DNA from: an uncultured Verrucomicrobiota bacterium
GTDB lineage: Bacteria; Verrucomicrobiota; Kiritimatiellia; CAIVKH01
Length of the DNA stretch: 64,000 nt
Reading direction: 5' to 3'
Assembly: GCA_937872895.1 (NCBI GenBank)
Contig: CALMUP010000004.1
Coordinates: 39,959-103,958 of the forward strand
The position numbers and the translations under genes were made by a program. This document shows positions 43,501-51,487 of this stretch, one piece after another. The notes beneath the pieces were generated by a model. That model made no database searches. It was not told where the DNA came from and saw only the letters and a program-made list of their open reading frames with translations. The first letter of the stretch is position 1. Each line of letters starts with the position of its first letter.

Positions 43501-44204
43501 ACCGAACGGATGAAGCCGGCGCCGCGGATCATGGTCTCGACGCCCGATTGCTCGACGCTCATCGCCCCGACGTCGCGTCCGCCCTGCTGGACGGCCATCA
43601 TCAGCATGTCGAGCGTGAGGCCCTGCTCCTCGAGGCGCAACGGATCGACCTCGATCTGGTATTCGCGCACCACGCCGCCAGCCGGCGCGACTTCCGCCAC
43701 GCCCGGAACCGACTGGAGGGCGGGGACCACGACCTGGTCGAGCACGTAGCGCTTGCTTTCGATGTCGCGCGGACCTTGCAGCGTAAAGGCGAATACCTGT
43801 CCCATGGCCGTGGCGTCGGGGCCGAGTCGCGGTCGCACCCCCGTCGGCAGGATGCCCTCGACTTGCGCCAGTCGTTCCAGCACCCGGGTGCGGGAGTCAT
43901 ACAGGTCACGGCTTTCCTCGAAGATGATGTAGAGGTAGCTGGCCCCGTACAAGGACATGCCGCGCACGGTTTGCACGCCGGGGAGTCCCTGCAGTTCGCG
44001 GGCGAGGCGGGTGGTGACCTGCTGGTCCATGTCCTGCGGACTCTGGCCCGGCCACTGGGCCCATACGATCACCTGGTTGTCGCTCAGGTCGGGGATGGCA
44101 TCCACCGGCACCTGCCGCCAGGCCCAGAGGCCGGCGAGGGTGAGGCCGAGCGCCGCGGCCAGCGTGATGAATGTGTTGCGAATGGCGAAGGAGATCATAC
44201 GCAC
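40521..44204 (-). CDS. cusA: CusA-like heavy-metal RND efflux pump with insertions
   Basis: The 1227-residue inner-membrane pump exports Cu(I)/Ag(I) through the periplasm. Helix 4 reads GVMVDFGIIMTENITQHL, the monovalent type with a single Asp, unlike the two-Asp CzcA motif. The three Met of the CusA cleft are kept: in SLLFMPSLPAH, APLGMIETV and VVMLSTGIRS. It is about 180 residues longer than CusA. One insertion adds two membrane helices before the second half (LTVLAGLAGGLGFGWFIRDG region), and another lies in the second periplasmic domain. It is last in the cusC-YHS-cusB-cusA operon. Confidence 0.93.
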   Translation of the reverse strand: MRMISFAIRNTFITLAAALGLTLAGLWAWRQVPVDAIPDLSDNQVIVWAQWPGQSPQDMDQQVTTRLARELQGLPGVQTVRGMSLYGASYLYIIFEESRDLYDSRTRVLERLAQVEGILPTGVRPRLGPDATAMGQVFAFTLQGPRDIESKRYVLDQVVVPALQSVPGVAEVAPAGGVVREYQIEVDPLRLEEQGLTLDMLMMAVQQGGRDVGAMSVEQSGVETMIRGAGFIRSVKDVEDIVLRGNLKRSAGVRVGDIAHVQLGGQFRQGLLADEHQEHVGAIIGMRVGEDPMTVIRTVKQRLAALTPALAGESLTVVPFYDRSQLIRETTETLTATLKEAVITTVFVVVIFLLHARASFAVAISLPLGMIFSFLVMHLFGVGANIMSLAGIAIAIGVMVDFGIIMTENITQHLVDLQERCKREGRPMPTSPFNGEITDTVVTAAREVTRPLVTSAATTIIGFLPIFALTDQAGRLFEPLALTKSLAISGAVLFGTLLVPLLCRLLLPPWHIRKPALTVLAGLAGGLGFGWFIRDGWTLPMDYGRWALTVPGWLFAPVFAALCAGAVWKIGRERLVNYEENPVSHGIHVAYEWAYRHIQRHRVLFTLAIATMATTGYLLGAGWNTLSWPLQKLFTAAGADFTQTRLHVSLSRAFPGVGSSFLPPLDEGSLLFMPSLPAHGGLGETLRVMKRQNELIREVPEVESVMGKLGRAETALDPAPLGMIETVVLLKPYREWPVQEMTRPDGSTELRPRTLDEVRDALAAQSDIPGVAPSWLQPIETRVVMLSTGIRSLLALQVLGDDTAELERFAEAAEKVIQGVPGAADVQMQREGGKPYAEIRLDPAKIARFGLTREQVMRTVESALGGMAITYTVEGTLRYPVRIRYFRERRDDSDELPLVQVPVAEGHGAIPLAQLLAAPSVYTLRFDGTTEHAHGLLARLPLGDQRNYTILGHTEAELTVAAGDPLPEAARPFVIGRKPSEAGLTYTVGPMAIRSEGGKKTQYVLLNTRGRGEVEVVRDADARLREALAAGTLELPAGANYRWVGRYEQKLRADAILRVIIALSMAVMVVLIYLGTRSWLITAIIILCNALVTTAGGFFFVWWWDAEMTTAVVVGFLVLLGVMFNDGILLGTYIQEQFRIPPTTVDEVHRRVFLAGLRRRRPAIMTNTTTMLSLIPVLWATGRGSELMQPMVLPVIGGMVFDIVSLFSVPVFFTWYWERKLARAGKT

Positions 44205-44209
44205 CGGAA

Positions 44210-45523
44210 TCAGTGGGCGTGTCCGGAGGCGGGGGCGTTCGCACCCGTCGGGTACAACAGGCTCTCGGTGCCGGCCAGTTGAGCCTGGCTGTCGATCAGG
44301 AACGCACCTTGCGCGGCCACCTCGTCGCCCGGCGCCAAGCCGGCCCGCACGACGTACCGGTCGTTCCCGTTCTCGTCCTCGATACGCGGCCCGAGTGCGA
44401 CGGGGGCGATCGCGAATTGCAACAGGCCGTTTGATCCGCGTTCCCGTACGCGCCAGGCGACATGGCGCACGCCGGTGGACAGGATGGCCTCTTTCGGCAC
44501 AAGCGGGAAACGGCCCCAGGTCGATTCGTCTTCGGGGTCGGCCGGACGAAGGTCAGGGCCGAGCGCGCCGCGCATCCGTGCGGATACCAGCGAGCCCGGT
44601 TGCAGTACGTCGCGCGCGCCCTCCAGCCAGATGCGCACTTCGCGGGTGCGGATTTCGGGATCAATTTCTGCGGCGAGGCGGCCAATGGTAGCCTCCAGGC
44701 CGGGCAGGACGCCCAGGTCATCGCTCTCGATCTCCACGGGTTGGCCTTCGCGCAGGAACCGGGCCCGCGCCTCGGGAACGTGCACGACGAGCACCAGTTT
44801 GTCCGGATCGACCAGGCGCAGCAGCGGCTCACCCGGCATGATCTCGCGGCCGACTTCGAGCGCTTCGTCCACGGCGGCCATTTCCTCCAACAGCACCTGA
44901 CCGCCGACCGGGGAGTGAATGGTCACGACTTCGGCGATCCCGCCACCCTTTTCGAGCGCATCGGCGACCTCGGTCAGGTTCCAGCGGCTGAACCGCTGGC
45001 GCAGGTTGCGGATGAGGTTCGTGTCGCCCAACCGGAGGGCTGCCTGGTATTCGCCCTGCGCGGCGATGAGTTCCGGGCTGTAGAGATCGATCACCGGAGC
45101 GCCGGCGGCGATGATCTGGCAACATCCGTAGGTGGCCTCGTGGCGTTTGACGATGCGCCCGGCGATACGCGGGATGACGACCTGGGTAAAACGGTGATCG
45201 TATTCGGCGGCCCCGTAGGCACGCACGGTGACGACCGCCGGACCCTCGGTGACCTTGGCCAGTTCCAGTCCCATGCGCTTCTGTTGTTCGCGCTGCAGGT
45301 CGCCCGCGGTGACCGGATGGAGGTCCATGCCGCAGACTGGACAGGTTCCGGGCTGGTAGCCGATGAAATCCATCATCGGGCAGGCATAGCGGGTACCTCC
45401 GGTCGCCCTACCTGTCGTGCCCGGGTCCCGCGCGACAAAAAGCAGGTGCGCCGGCAGCACGCCGATCAGGGCCGCCCCGGCCACGAAACCGACCGCCATC
45501 CATGTTGCGGTCCTGGCGTTCAT
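44210..45523 (-). CDS. cusB: CusB-like periplasmic adaptor with heavy-metal-binding domain
   Basis: The 437-residue membrane-fusion protein has an N-terminal anchor and then a heavy-metal-binding motif (TRYACPMMDFIGYQPGTCP, then VCGMDLHP). Hairpin and lipoyl parts follow (VIPRIAGRIVKRHEATYG, SPVGGQVLLEEMA), then a beta-barrel. It bridges CusA and CusC and delivers Cu(I) or Ag(I). The C-terminus ends SGHAH. Its ATG overlaps the stop of the upstream small YHS gene, and cusA begins five bases after its stop. Confidence 0.92.
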   Translation of the reverse strand: MNARTATWMAVGFVAGAALIGVLPAHLLFVARDPGTTGRATGGTRYACPMMDFIGYQPGTCPVCGMDLHPVTAGDLQREQQKRMGLELAKVTEGPAVVTVRAYGAAEYDHRFTQVVIPRIAGRIVKRHEATYGCCQIIAAGAPVIDLYSPELIAAQGEYQAALRLGDTNLIRNLRQRFSRWNLTEVADALEKGGGIAEVVTIHSPVGGQVLLEEMAAVDEALEVGREIMPGEPLLRLVDPDKLVLVVHVPEARARFLREGQPVEIESDDLGVLPGLEATIGRLAAEIDPEIRTREVRIWLEGARDVLQPGSLVSARMRGALGPDLRPADPEDESTWGRFPLVPKEAILSTGVRHVAWRVRERGSNGLLQFAIAPVALGPRIEDENGNDRYVVRAGLAPGDEVAAQGAFLIDSQAQLAGTESLLYPTGANAPASGHAH

Positions 45524-45879
45524 TCCTCCACCACCTTGTTCTGCAGGGCCGCCTCACCGTACAGGGCGGGATTTGCGGCGAATTCCGCCGGACAATTCCG
45601 GCAGCCCAGGCCGATCACATGGCCCTTGTACATCGCCGTCGGAGTGTCCGGGTCCACATCCATGCCGCAGATGGGGCAGACGTTGTTCACCGGGGCTGCC
45701 GCAGAGGCGGCCGGTTCCGGTTCCGTCGGTGCCGGGGCATGGTGCGTGTTGGCCGGGACCACAACCTCCGGTTTCGGGGCGTCGGCTTCATACGGCTCAT
45801 GCCGGGCGGACCGGATTACCAAGGCGGTCGCTGCACCGACAAGAAAGGCCAGTGCGAATGGAACGATCGGTTTATTCAT
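45520..45879 (-). CDS. membrane-anchored YHS-type metal-binding protein of the cus operon
   Basis: The 119-residue protein has an N-terminal anchor (PIVPFALAFLVGAATALVI) and a Pro-rich linker with HH. The YHS domain then has VCPICGMDVDPDTPTAMYKG and GLGCRNCPAEFAANPALY. It probably passes Cu or Ag to CusB, in the position held by CusF in E. coli but of a different fold. It overlaps cusC by 8 bases and cusB by 4. Confidence 0.85.
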   Translation of the reverse strand: MNKPIVPFALAFLVGAATALVIRSARHEPYEADAPKPEVVVPANTHHAPAPTEPEPAASAAAPVNNVCPICGMDVDPDTPTAMYKGHVIGLGCRNCPAEFAANPALYGEAALQNKVVEE

Positions 45880-47077
45880 GCTTTTCTCCTCGCATCAACG
45901 GAACATAACGCCATAACGCGGCCTGGCTGATCTGTGACTGGAGGTCCGCGTTGATCACCTGCATCTGCAACATGGTGCGCCGCTCGAGCAGGTCGATCAG
46001 CATCAGGACGGAGGAGGCATCCATGCTGTCCGTAGTGCCGGTGGATTCGACCCAGGCCTCGTATTCCCGGTCGAGCCGCTCCAGGTTGTCCCTGACGGTA
46101 GCCCGGGTGCGTTCCGTCAGATCGATCCGTTGCCGGGCACGAGCGCGATCCGCTTCGAATTGGCGTTCCAGAGCTTCCAGCGCCGCGTCCTTTTCGGCCA
46201 GCTCCGCATCGGCGGCAGCCATGTCCGCGCGGGCATATCGACGGCTGTTCCAGGGAAGATCGGTCATCAGGGCGATGCCGAGTGTATCCTCGTCGCCTCC
46301 GCTGGTCTCTTCGCGCTCGAAGCGGATTCCGGCCGCGGTCATCGGTCTTCCGGCGGCCCGGGCCATCGCCTTCATCGCGCGCGCTTCATCCTGTTGCGCC
46401 GTCAAGGCGCTGCGTTCAGGTGCTGCGTGCACCGCGACGCTCTCCGGACGAGGTGCTGAAAAGTCCGGCAACGCCGCGTCCGGATCCAGCCCCAGCACTT
46501 GCCGTGCGGCACGTTCCGCTTCCGCGGCCATGAAGGATTCCTCTTCGATGTCGAGGTGCAGCGATGTCAGGCGGCTCTGCAGCGCCAGCACTTCATCGAT
46601 GCGGCCCTGTCCGGCGCCAAGGCGGTTTTGCACGGCAGACAAGGCCCGTTCGGTTTGTTCCCGTTGTCCGAGAAGCAGGGCGGCGCGCTGCTTCGCGGCA
46701 TGCCACTCGGCCAGCGCGGTGGCGGCTTCGGCGGCCACCATGCTGGCGCTCGCTTGCCATTCGGCCTCGGTGATCGCGAGCACCGCCCGGGCGCGGTCGC
46801 GGTCGGCGGCCCGTTCGCCCGGCCGGGGAAGCGGCTGGATCAGGTTCAGTTCCCACATGGGATTGGTTTCATCGGGCATGCGCCGTTCGCTATACATGCC
46901 CTCCACTTCGGGATCGGCCCAACGGCCGGATGCCGCAACGCGAAGCCGGGCCGCTTCATGACGGGCGGATGCCGCCACCACCTGGGGTGATTGCCACACC
47001 CTTTGCGTGAAGAGATCCCCTTGCGCATCAAGGGCGGCAGCCGCGAGCAGGGCCATGTACCGACATTTCTTGTACAT
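45872..47077 (-). CDS. cusC: CusC-like outer-membrane efflux protein
   Basis: The 401-residue TolC-family protein is first in the operon. Helical barrel repeats are visible (ASARHEAARLRVAASGRWAD, LIQPLPRPGERAADRDRARA, NRLGAGQGRIDEVLALQSRL). It opens with MYKKCRYMALLAAAALDAQG, which has a Cys but not a clear lipobox. It should form the outer-membrane channel of the CusCBA pump. About 70 bases upstream is the CTTGAACTTT motif (47148-47157). Confidence 0.88.
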   Translation of the reverse strand: MYKKCRYMALLAAAALDAQGDLFTQRVWQSPQVVAASARHEAARLRVAASGRWADPEVEGMYSERRMPDETNPMWELNLIQPLPRPGERAADRDRARAVLAITEAEWQASASMVAAEAATALAEWHAAKQRAALLLGQREQTERALSAVQNRLGAGQGRIDEVLALQSRLTSLHLDIEEESFMAAEAERAARQVLGLDPDAALPDFSAPRPESVAVHAAPERSALTAQQDEARAMKAMARAAGRPMTAAGIRFEREETSGGDEDTLGIALMTDLPWNSRRYARADMAAADAELAEKDAALEALERQFEADRARARQRIDLTERTRATVRDNLERLDREYEAWVESTGTTDSMDASSVLMLIDLLERRTMLQMQVINADLQSQISQAALWRYVPLMRGEKHE

Positions 47078-47147
47078 AAGATTCTTTATGGGGGTGATCG
47101 CTTCACTCCGTCGGGTAAATGGCCGGAACGGGTGAAAACCCTCTAAA

Positions 47148-47157
47148 AAAGTTCAAG
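47148..47157 (-). promoter_or_regulatory. candidate ECF -35 element, copy 2, upstream of cusC
   Basis: Minus-strand CTTGAACTTT, identical to 39057-39066, stands 71 bases before the cusC start. The GAACTT core is common in ECF-type promoters. It points to control of the cus operon by one of the two metal-linked sigma factors. Confidence 0.45.
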
Positions 47158-47235
47158 CGCTGCGTCACCCGGTGGTCCGGCCTGAGATACCACCGAAGGC
47201 AACCGGTGTTGGCCGTCAGCACATCGTCGGCTACG

Positions 47236-48606
47236 TCACTTCACGACAATCGACTTGATGTTGACGAATTCGAGCAGGCCGGCGCGGCCGAGTTCGCGGC
47301 CGTAGCCGGACTCGAGGATGCCGCCGAAGGGCAGGCGCGGGTCGGACTTGACGAAGTCGTTGACGAAGCAGCAACCGGCTTGCAGTTCATGCCGGGCGAT
47401 CCGTTCCCCGCGCGCGAGATCGCGCGTGAATACCGCCGCGCCCAACCCGTAGATCGAATCGTTGGCGAGGGCCACGGCCTCCCGTTCGTCGCGCGCGGCG
47501 ATGACCGCGGCCACCGGTCCGAACAGTTCCTCGTCGTAGGCGGGCATGCCCTTGCGGACCCCGGTCAGCAGCGACACCGGGTAATAGCTGCCGGGGCCGG
47601 CCGGGATCTCCCCGCCGAGCAGGTTGCGCGCGCCGGCGGCGATGCTCTTGCGCACCTGTTCGTGCAGTTCATCACGCAGGTCGGCCCGCGCCTGCGGCCC
47701 GACATCGGTCGCCTTGTCCAGCGGATCGCCCAGCACCCGCTTTTTCAACGCCGCGAGCAGCGCCTCCTCGAAGTCCTTGCGAACCGCCTCGACCACGATG
47801 AAGCGCTTGGCGGCGATGCAGCTCTGGCCGGAATTGATCAGCCGGCTGGTCGCGCAAAGTTCCGCCGCGGCGGCAATGTCAGCGTCGGCCAGGATGACAT
47901 ACGGGTCGCTGCCGCCGAGTTCGAGCACCGAGCGCTTCAGCGCCGCCCCGGCCGCCGCGCCGACGGTCTGGCCGGCGCGGGTGCTGCCGGTCAGGGTCAC
48001 CCCGCGGATGGCCGGATGGCGGATCAGCGCCTCGATCTGCCGGTGGTCGATGATTACCGGGACCACCGCGCCTTCCGGATACCCGGCGTCGCGGATCAGT
48101 TCGCCGATGGCGATGCTGCTGCCGCTGGTGTTCATCGCGTGCTTGAGCACGACGGTGTTGCCGGCCATCAGCGTCGGTGCGGCAAAGCGGAAGAACTGCC
48201 ACAGCGGGAAATTCCACGGCATGATGGCGAGGATCACCCCGAGCGGCTCGAAGGCGACGTAGCTCTTCTGCGCCTCGGTCTTCACCGGTTCCGGCTCGAG
48301 GAACGAGGCGGCCTGCGCGGCGTAGTACTCGCAGACCCAGGCGCATTTCTCCGCCTCGGCGATGCCCTGGCGCACCGGCTTGCCCATCTCGCGGGCCATC
48401 AGGTCGGCCAGCGCCTCCTTGCGTTCACGCAGGAGGGCGGCGCAACGGAGCAGGGGCGGTGCACGTTCGGCCAGCGGGACCTCGCGCCAGGCGCGCCAGG
48501 TCCGGGCGGCCTGCTCGACGGCGGCGCGGGCCTGGTCGTCATCAAGCCGGCTCCAGGTGGACAGCGGCTGGTTCGTCGCGGGATTGATGGTGGTGATGGT
48601 GTTCAT
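47236..48606 (-). CDS. sad: succinate-semialdehyde dehydrogenase (Sad/YneI type)
   Basis: The 456-residue enzyme oxidises succinate semialdehyde to succinate with NAD(P)+. It aligns by eye with E. coli Sad: INPATNQPLSTW start, ILAIMPWNFPLWQ, SVLELGGSDPYVIL with the catalytic Glu, and NSGQSCIAAKRFI with the nucleophilic Cys. The start at 48606 gives MNTITTINPAT. It follows gabT by two bases and completes the GABA branch of putrescine breakdown. Confidence 0.9.
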   Translation of the reverse strand: MNTITTINPATNQPLSTWSRLDDDQARAAVEQAARTWRAWREVPLAERAPPLLRCAALLRERKEALADLMAREMGKPVRQGIAEAEKCAWVCEYYAAQAASFLEPEPVKTEAQKSYVAFEPLGVILAIMPWNFPLWQFFRFAAPTLMAGNTVVLKHAMNTSGSSIAIGELIRDAGYPEGAVVPVIIDHRQIEALIRHPAIRGVTLTGSTRAGQTVGAAAGAALKRSVLELGGSDPYVILADADIAAAAELCATSRLINSGQSCIAAKRFIVVEAVRKDFEEALLAALKKRVLGDPLDKATDVGPQARADLRDELHEQVRKSIAAGARNLLGGEIPAGPGSYYPVSLLTGVRKGMPAYDEELFGPVAAVIAARDEREAVALANDSIYGLGAAVFTRDLARGERIARHELQAGCCFVNDFVKSDPRLPFGGILESGYGRELGRAGLLEFVNIKSIVVK

Positions 48607-48608
48607 GG

Positions 48609-49943
48609 TCAGCCTGCCTTCATTCCGCGCATGACGGATTCGATCACATCCAACCCCTCGTCGATCTGGTCCTTCGTCGCGACCAGCGGGAACAGGAAGC
48701 GCATGATGTTGCTGTTCGTGCCGGACGAGATCAGGATCACCCCGCGCTCGTAGCAGGCCTTCGAGATCGCGGCCAGCGTCTCCTTCGCGGCCTCCTTGGT
48801 CGCGCGGTCCTTCACGAACTCGATCGCGCACATCGCGCCGAGGCCGCGCACCTCGCCGACCCACGGGAACTCGGATTTCCATTTCACCAGCCGCTGCATG
48901 ACCTGTCGCCCGAGCTGGGCGGCGTGGTCGGCAATGTGGTCGCGCTCATACACCTCGATGGTGGCCAGCGCGGCGGCACAGGCCACCGGGTTTCCGCAGT
49001 AGGTGCCGCCGAGCCCGCCCACCTGCACGCCGTCGAGCAGGTCGGCGCGGCCGACCACGGCGGACAGGGGCAGGCCGCCGGCGATCGATTTCGCCAGCGT
49101 CATCAGGTCCGGTTCGATGCCGTAGTGTTCGGTCGCGAACAGCTTGCCGGTGCGGCAGAAGCCGGTCTGGATCTCGTCGGCGATGAACAGGATGCCGTGC
49201 TGCTCGCAGATCTTCTTCAATCCCTGCACATAGCGTACCGGCGCGACCAGGAAACCGCCCTCGCCGGTCACCAGCTCCATCCACAAACAGGCCACCGTGG
49301 CCGGGTCGACGTGGGTCTGGAAGAAGGTCTTCACCTCGGCCAGGCAGTGGTCCACGTAGGCGTTCTCGTCGGTGAAGGTGCTGCGGTAGAGGTACGGATA
49401 GGGCAGGCGGTACACCTCGGGCATGAACGGGCCGAAGCCGCTCTTGTACGGGGCGGCCTTGCTGGTCAGCGACAGGGCCATGTAGGTGCGTCCGGCGAAA
49501 CCGTGCTCGAAGGTCAGCACACCCTGGCGTTTGGTCACGTTGCGCGCGATCTTCACCGCGTTCTCGACCGCCTCCGCGCCGGAGTTGAACAGCACGGACT
49601 TGCGGGGGCCCTTCACCGGTACGATCCGGTTCAGTTTCTCGGCCAGCGCCACGTAGGGTTCGTACATCGCGACGTTGAAGCAGGTGTGGAGGAACTTGCC
49701 GGCCTGCTGCTGGATCGCGTCGACGACCTTCGGATGGGCGTGGCCGACATTCACCGTGCCGATGCCGCCGGCGAAGTCGAGGTAGGTGTTGCCGTCCACA
49801 TCGGTCAGTGTCGCGCCGCTGCCGTGGTCGATGAACAGCGGGGTCACGATGAACGGGCTGTTCGACACCGCGGCCTTGCGACGGGCCATCAGCTCCTGCG
49901 ACTTCGGTCCGGGAATGGCGGTTTTTATCGATATGCTCGGCAT
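48609..49943 (-). CDS. gabT: 4-aminobutyrate aminotransferase
   Basis: The 444-residue class III PLP enzyme converts GABA and 2-oxoglutarate to succinate semialdehyde and glutamate. Motifs are VLFNSGAEAVENAVKIAR, the PLP-contacting ILFIADEIQTGFCRTGK, the Schiff-base Lys in MTLAKSIAGGLPLSAVVG and LGGTYCGNPVACAAAL. Length matches GabT. AAAGGAA precedes ATG. It is separated from the upstream aldehyde dehydrogenase gene by a triple hairpin but is probably still co-transcribed. Confidence 0.92.
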   Translation of the reverse strand: MPSISIKTAIPGPKSQELMARRKAAVSNSPFIVTPLFIDHGSGATLTDVDGNTYLDFAGGIGTVNVGHAHPKVVDAIQQQAGKFLHTCFNVAMYEPYVALAEKLNRIVPVKGPRKSVLFNSGAEAVENAVKIARNVTKRQGVLTFEHGFAGRTYMALSLTSKAAPYKSGFGPFMPEVYRLPYPYLYRSTFTDENAYVDHCLAEVKTFFQTHVDPATVACLWMELVTGEGGFLVAPVRYVQGLKKICEQHGILFIADEIQTGFCRTGKLFATEHYGIEPDLMTLAKSIAGGLPLSAVVGRADLLDGVQVGGLGGTYCGNPVACAAALATIEVYERDHIADHAAQLGRQVMQRLVKWKSEFPWVGEVRGLGAMCAIEFVKDRATKEAAKETLAAISKACYERGVILISSGTNSNIMRFLFPLVATKDQIDEGLDVIESVMRGMKAG

Positions 49944-49964
49944 ATTGAATTCCTTTGCTTGGAT

Positions 49965-50017
49965 GCGCCCTTACGGGCGCACTACAAACATGTTTGTAGT
50001 GACGCCGTGAGGCGTCA
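49965..50017. repeat. three adjacent hairpins between the aldehyde dehydrogenase gene and gabT
   Basis: GCGCCC-TTAC-GGGCGC (49965-49980) is followed directly by the perfect 20-base palindrome at 49981-50000 (ACTACAAACA and its complement), then GACGCC-GTGA-GGCGTC (50001-50016). No spacer separates them. They lie just after the stop at 50022 on the minus strand, and no T tract follows. They look like a REP-type element or an RNA processing site inside the operon. Confidence 0.7.
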
Positions 50018-50021
50018 TGGG

Positions 50022-51479
50022 TTAATACCACCCGATCGGCGCTTCGTTGAGGTTGATGTGGACCTGCTTGGTCTCGAGGAATTCCTCCTGGCCGTGCAGG
50101 CTCATCTCGCGGCCCTGGCCGCTCTGCTTGTAGCCGCCCCACGGCGACTCCACGTAGCAGGGTTGCATGGTGTTGACCCAGACGATGCCGGCGCGGATGT
50201 TCTTCACCACACGCAGGCAGCGGAAGATGTCGCGCGACCAGACGGCGGCGGCGAGGCCGAACGGGGTGTCGTTGGCGATGGCCACGGCGTCCTCCTCCTT
50301 CTTGAACGGGATCACCGCGACGACCGGGCCGAAGATCTCCTCGCGGGCGATCTTCGCGTGGTTGTCGCTCTCGAAGATGGTGGGTTCGATGAAGAAGCCC
50401 TTCTTCAGGCCGTGGGGGCGGCCGCCGCCGGCGATGAGTTTCGCCTCCTTGCGACCCTGCTCGATGAAGCCGAGCACGCGGTTCATGTGGTCCTCGGTGA
50501 CGACCGGGCCCATCTTCGTCTCGCGTTTCAGCGGGTCGCCGAGCTTGATGCGCTTGGTCTTCTCCTTCATCCGGTCGATGAACTTCTTGTAGATGTCCTC
50601 CTGGACGAGGATGCGCGAGCCGGCCGAGCAGACCTCGCCCTGGTTGATGAACACGCCGAACAGCGCGCCGTCGGTCGCGGCGTCGAGGTCGCAATCGGCG
50701 AAGAAGATGTTCGGCGACTTGCCGCCGAGCTCGAGCGACACCTTCTTCAGGTTCGACCGGGCCACGCCGTGCAGGACCTCGCGGCCGGTGTCGGTGCCGC
50801 CGGTGAAGGCGATCTTGTCCACGTGCATCGATTCCACGAGGGCGCGGCCGGCCTCGGGTCCGTTGCCGGTCACGATGTTCAGCACGCCGGGCGGCAGTTC
50901 CGGGATATGTTTCTGGATCAGCTTCGCGAACTCCAGCATGGTCACCGGGGTCTGTTCGGCCGGTTTCAGCACGACGGTGCAGCCGGCGGAGAGGGCGGGG
51001 GCCAGTTTCCACGCGGCGAGCAGCATCGGGTAGTTCCACGGCACGATCAGCGCGACCACGCCGACCGGCTCCTTCAGGGTCAGGTTCAGCGCGTTGTCCG
51101 GCACGGGCAGGGTTTCGCCGTGGACCTTGGTGGCGAGGCCGCCGTAGTACTCGTAGCAGGTCGCGGTGTCGGCCATGTCGAATTCGCTCTCGACGATCGG
51201 CTTGCCGCAGTTCCGCGTCTCCAGTTCGGCCAGCGGTTTCGCGTACTTGCGCACGACCTCGGCCATCTTGAACAGGATGCGGCCGCGCGCCTGCGCGGTG
51301 GTGGTGCGCCACGGTCCCGTATCGAAGGCCGCCCGCGCGGCCTGCACGGCCTTGTCCACTTCGAGGGCGTTCGAGGCGGCGGCGTGGGCGATGACCTGTC
51401 CGGTGGCGGGGTTGAACACCTCGTCGTAGCTCGCGGTGCCGACCCATTCGTTGTTGATGTAGTTCTTGTATTTCTTCAT
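50022..51479 (-). CDS. aldehyde dehydrogenase, probable 4-aminobutanal dehydrogenase
   Basis: The 485-residue NAD(P)+ enzyme has YINNEWVGTASYDEVFNPAT at the start, VVALIVPWNYPMLLAAWKLA, KVSLELGGKSPNIFF with the catalytic Glu and NQGEVCSAGSRILVQ with the nucleophilic Cys. The sequence type is that of betaine-aldehyde/aminoaldehyde dehydrogenases (PatD, BetB, PuuC). Position between patA and gabT makes 4-aminobutanal the likely substrate, giving GABA. It begins 8 bases after the patA stop. Confidence 0.85.
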   Translation of the reverse strand: MKKYKNYINNEWVGTASYDEVFNPATGQVIAHAAASNALEVDKAVQAARAAFDTGPWRTTTAQARGRILFKMAEVVRKYAKPLAELETRNCGKPIVESEFDMADTATCYEYYGGLATKVHGETLPVPDNALNLTLKEPVGVVALIVPWNYPMLLAAWKLAPALSAGCTVVLKPAEQTPVTMLEFAKLIQKHIPELPPGVLNIVTGNGPEAGRALVESMHVDKIAFTGGTDTGREVLHGVARSNLKKVSLELGGKSPNIFFADCDLDAATDGALFGVFINQGEVCSAGSRILVQEDIYKKFIDRMKEKTKRIKLGDPLKRETKMGPVVTEDHMNRVLGFIEQGRKEAKLIAGGGRPHGLKKGFFIEPTIFESDNHAKIAREEIFGPVVAVIPFKKEEDAVAIANDTPFGLAAAVWSRDIFRCLRVVKNIRAGIVWVNTMQPCYVESPWGGYKQSGQGREMSLHGQEEFLETKQVHINLNEAPIGWY

Positions 51480-51487
51480 GGCGGACC

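Noticed and set aside
40521..44204. CzcA-type (Zn/Co/Cd) assignment for the RND pump
   Set aside because: Helix 4 lacks the second Asp of the Czc motif, and the three Met of CusA are kept, so a Cu/Ag pump fits better.
49965..50017. Integron attC site or IS end
   Set aside because: No integrase or transposase is present nearby and no R-site core is seen; neighbouring genes form one metabolic operon.
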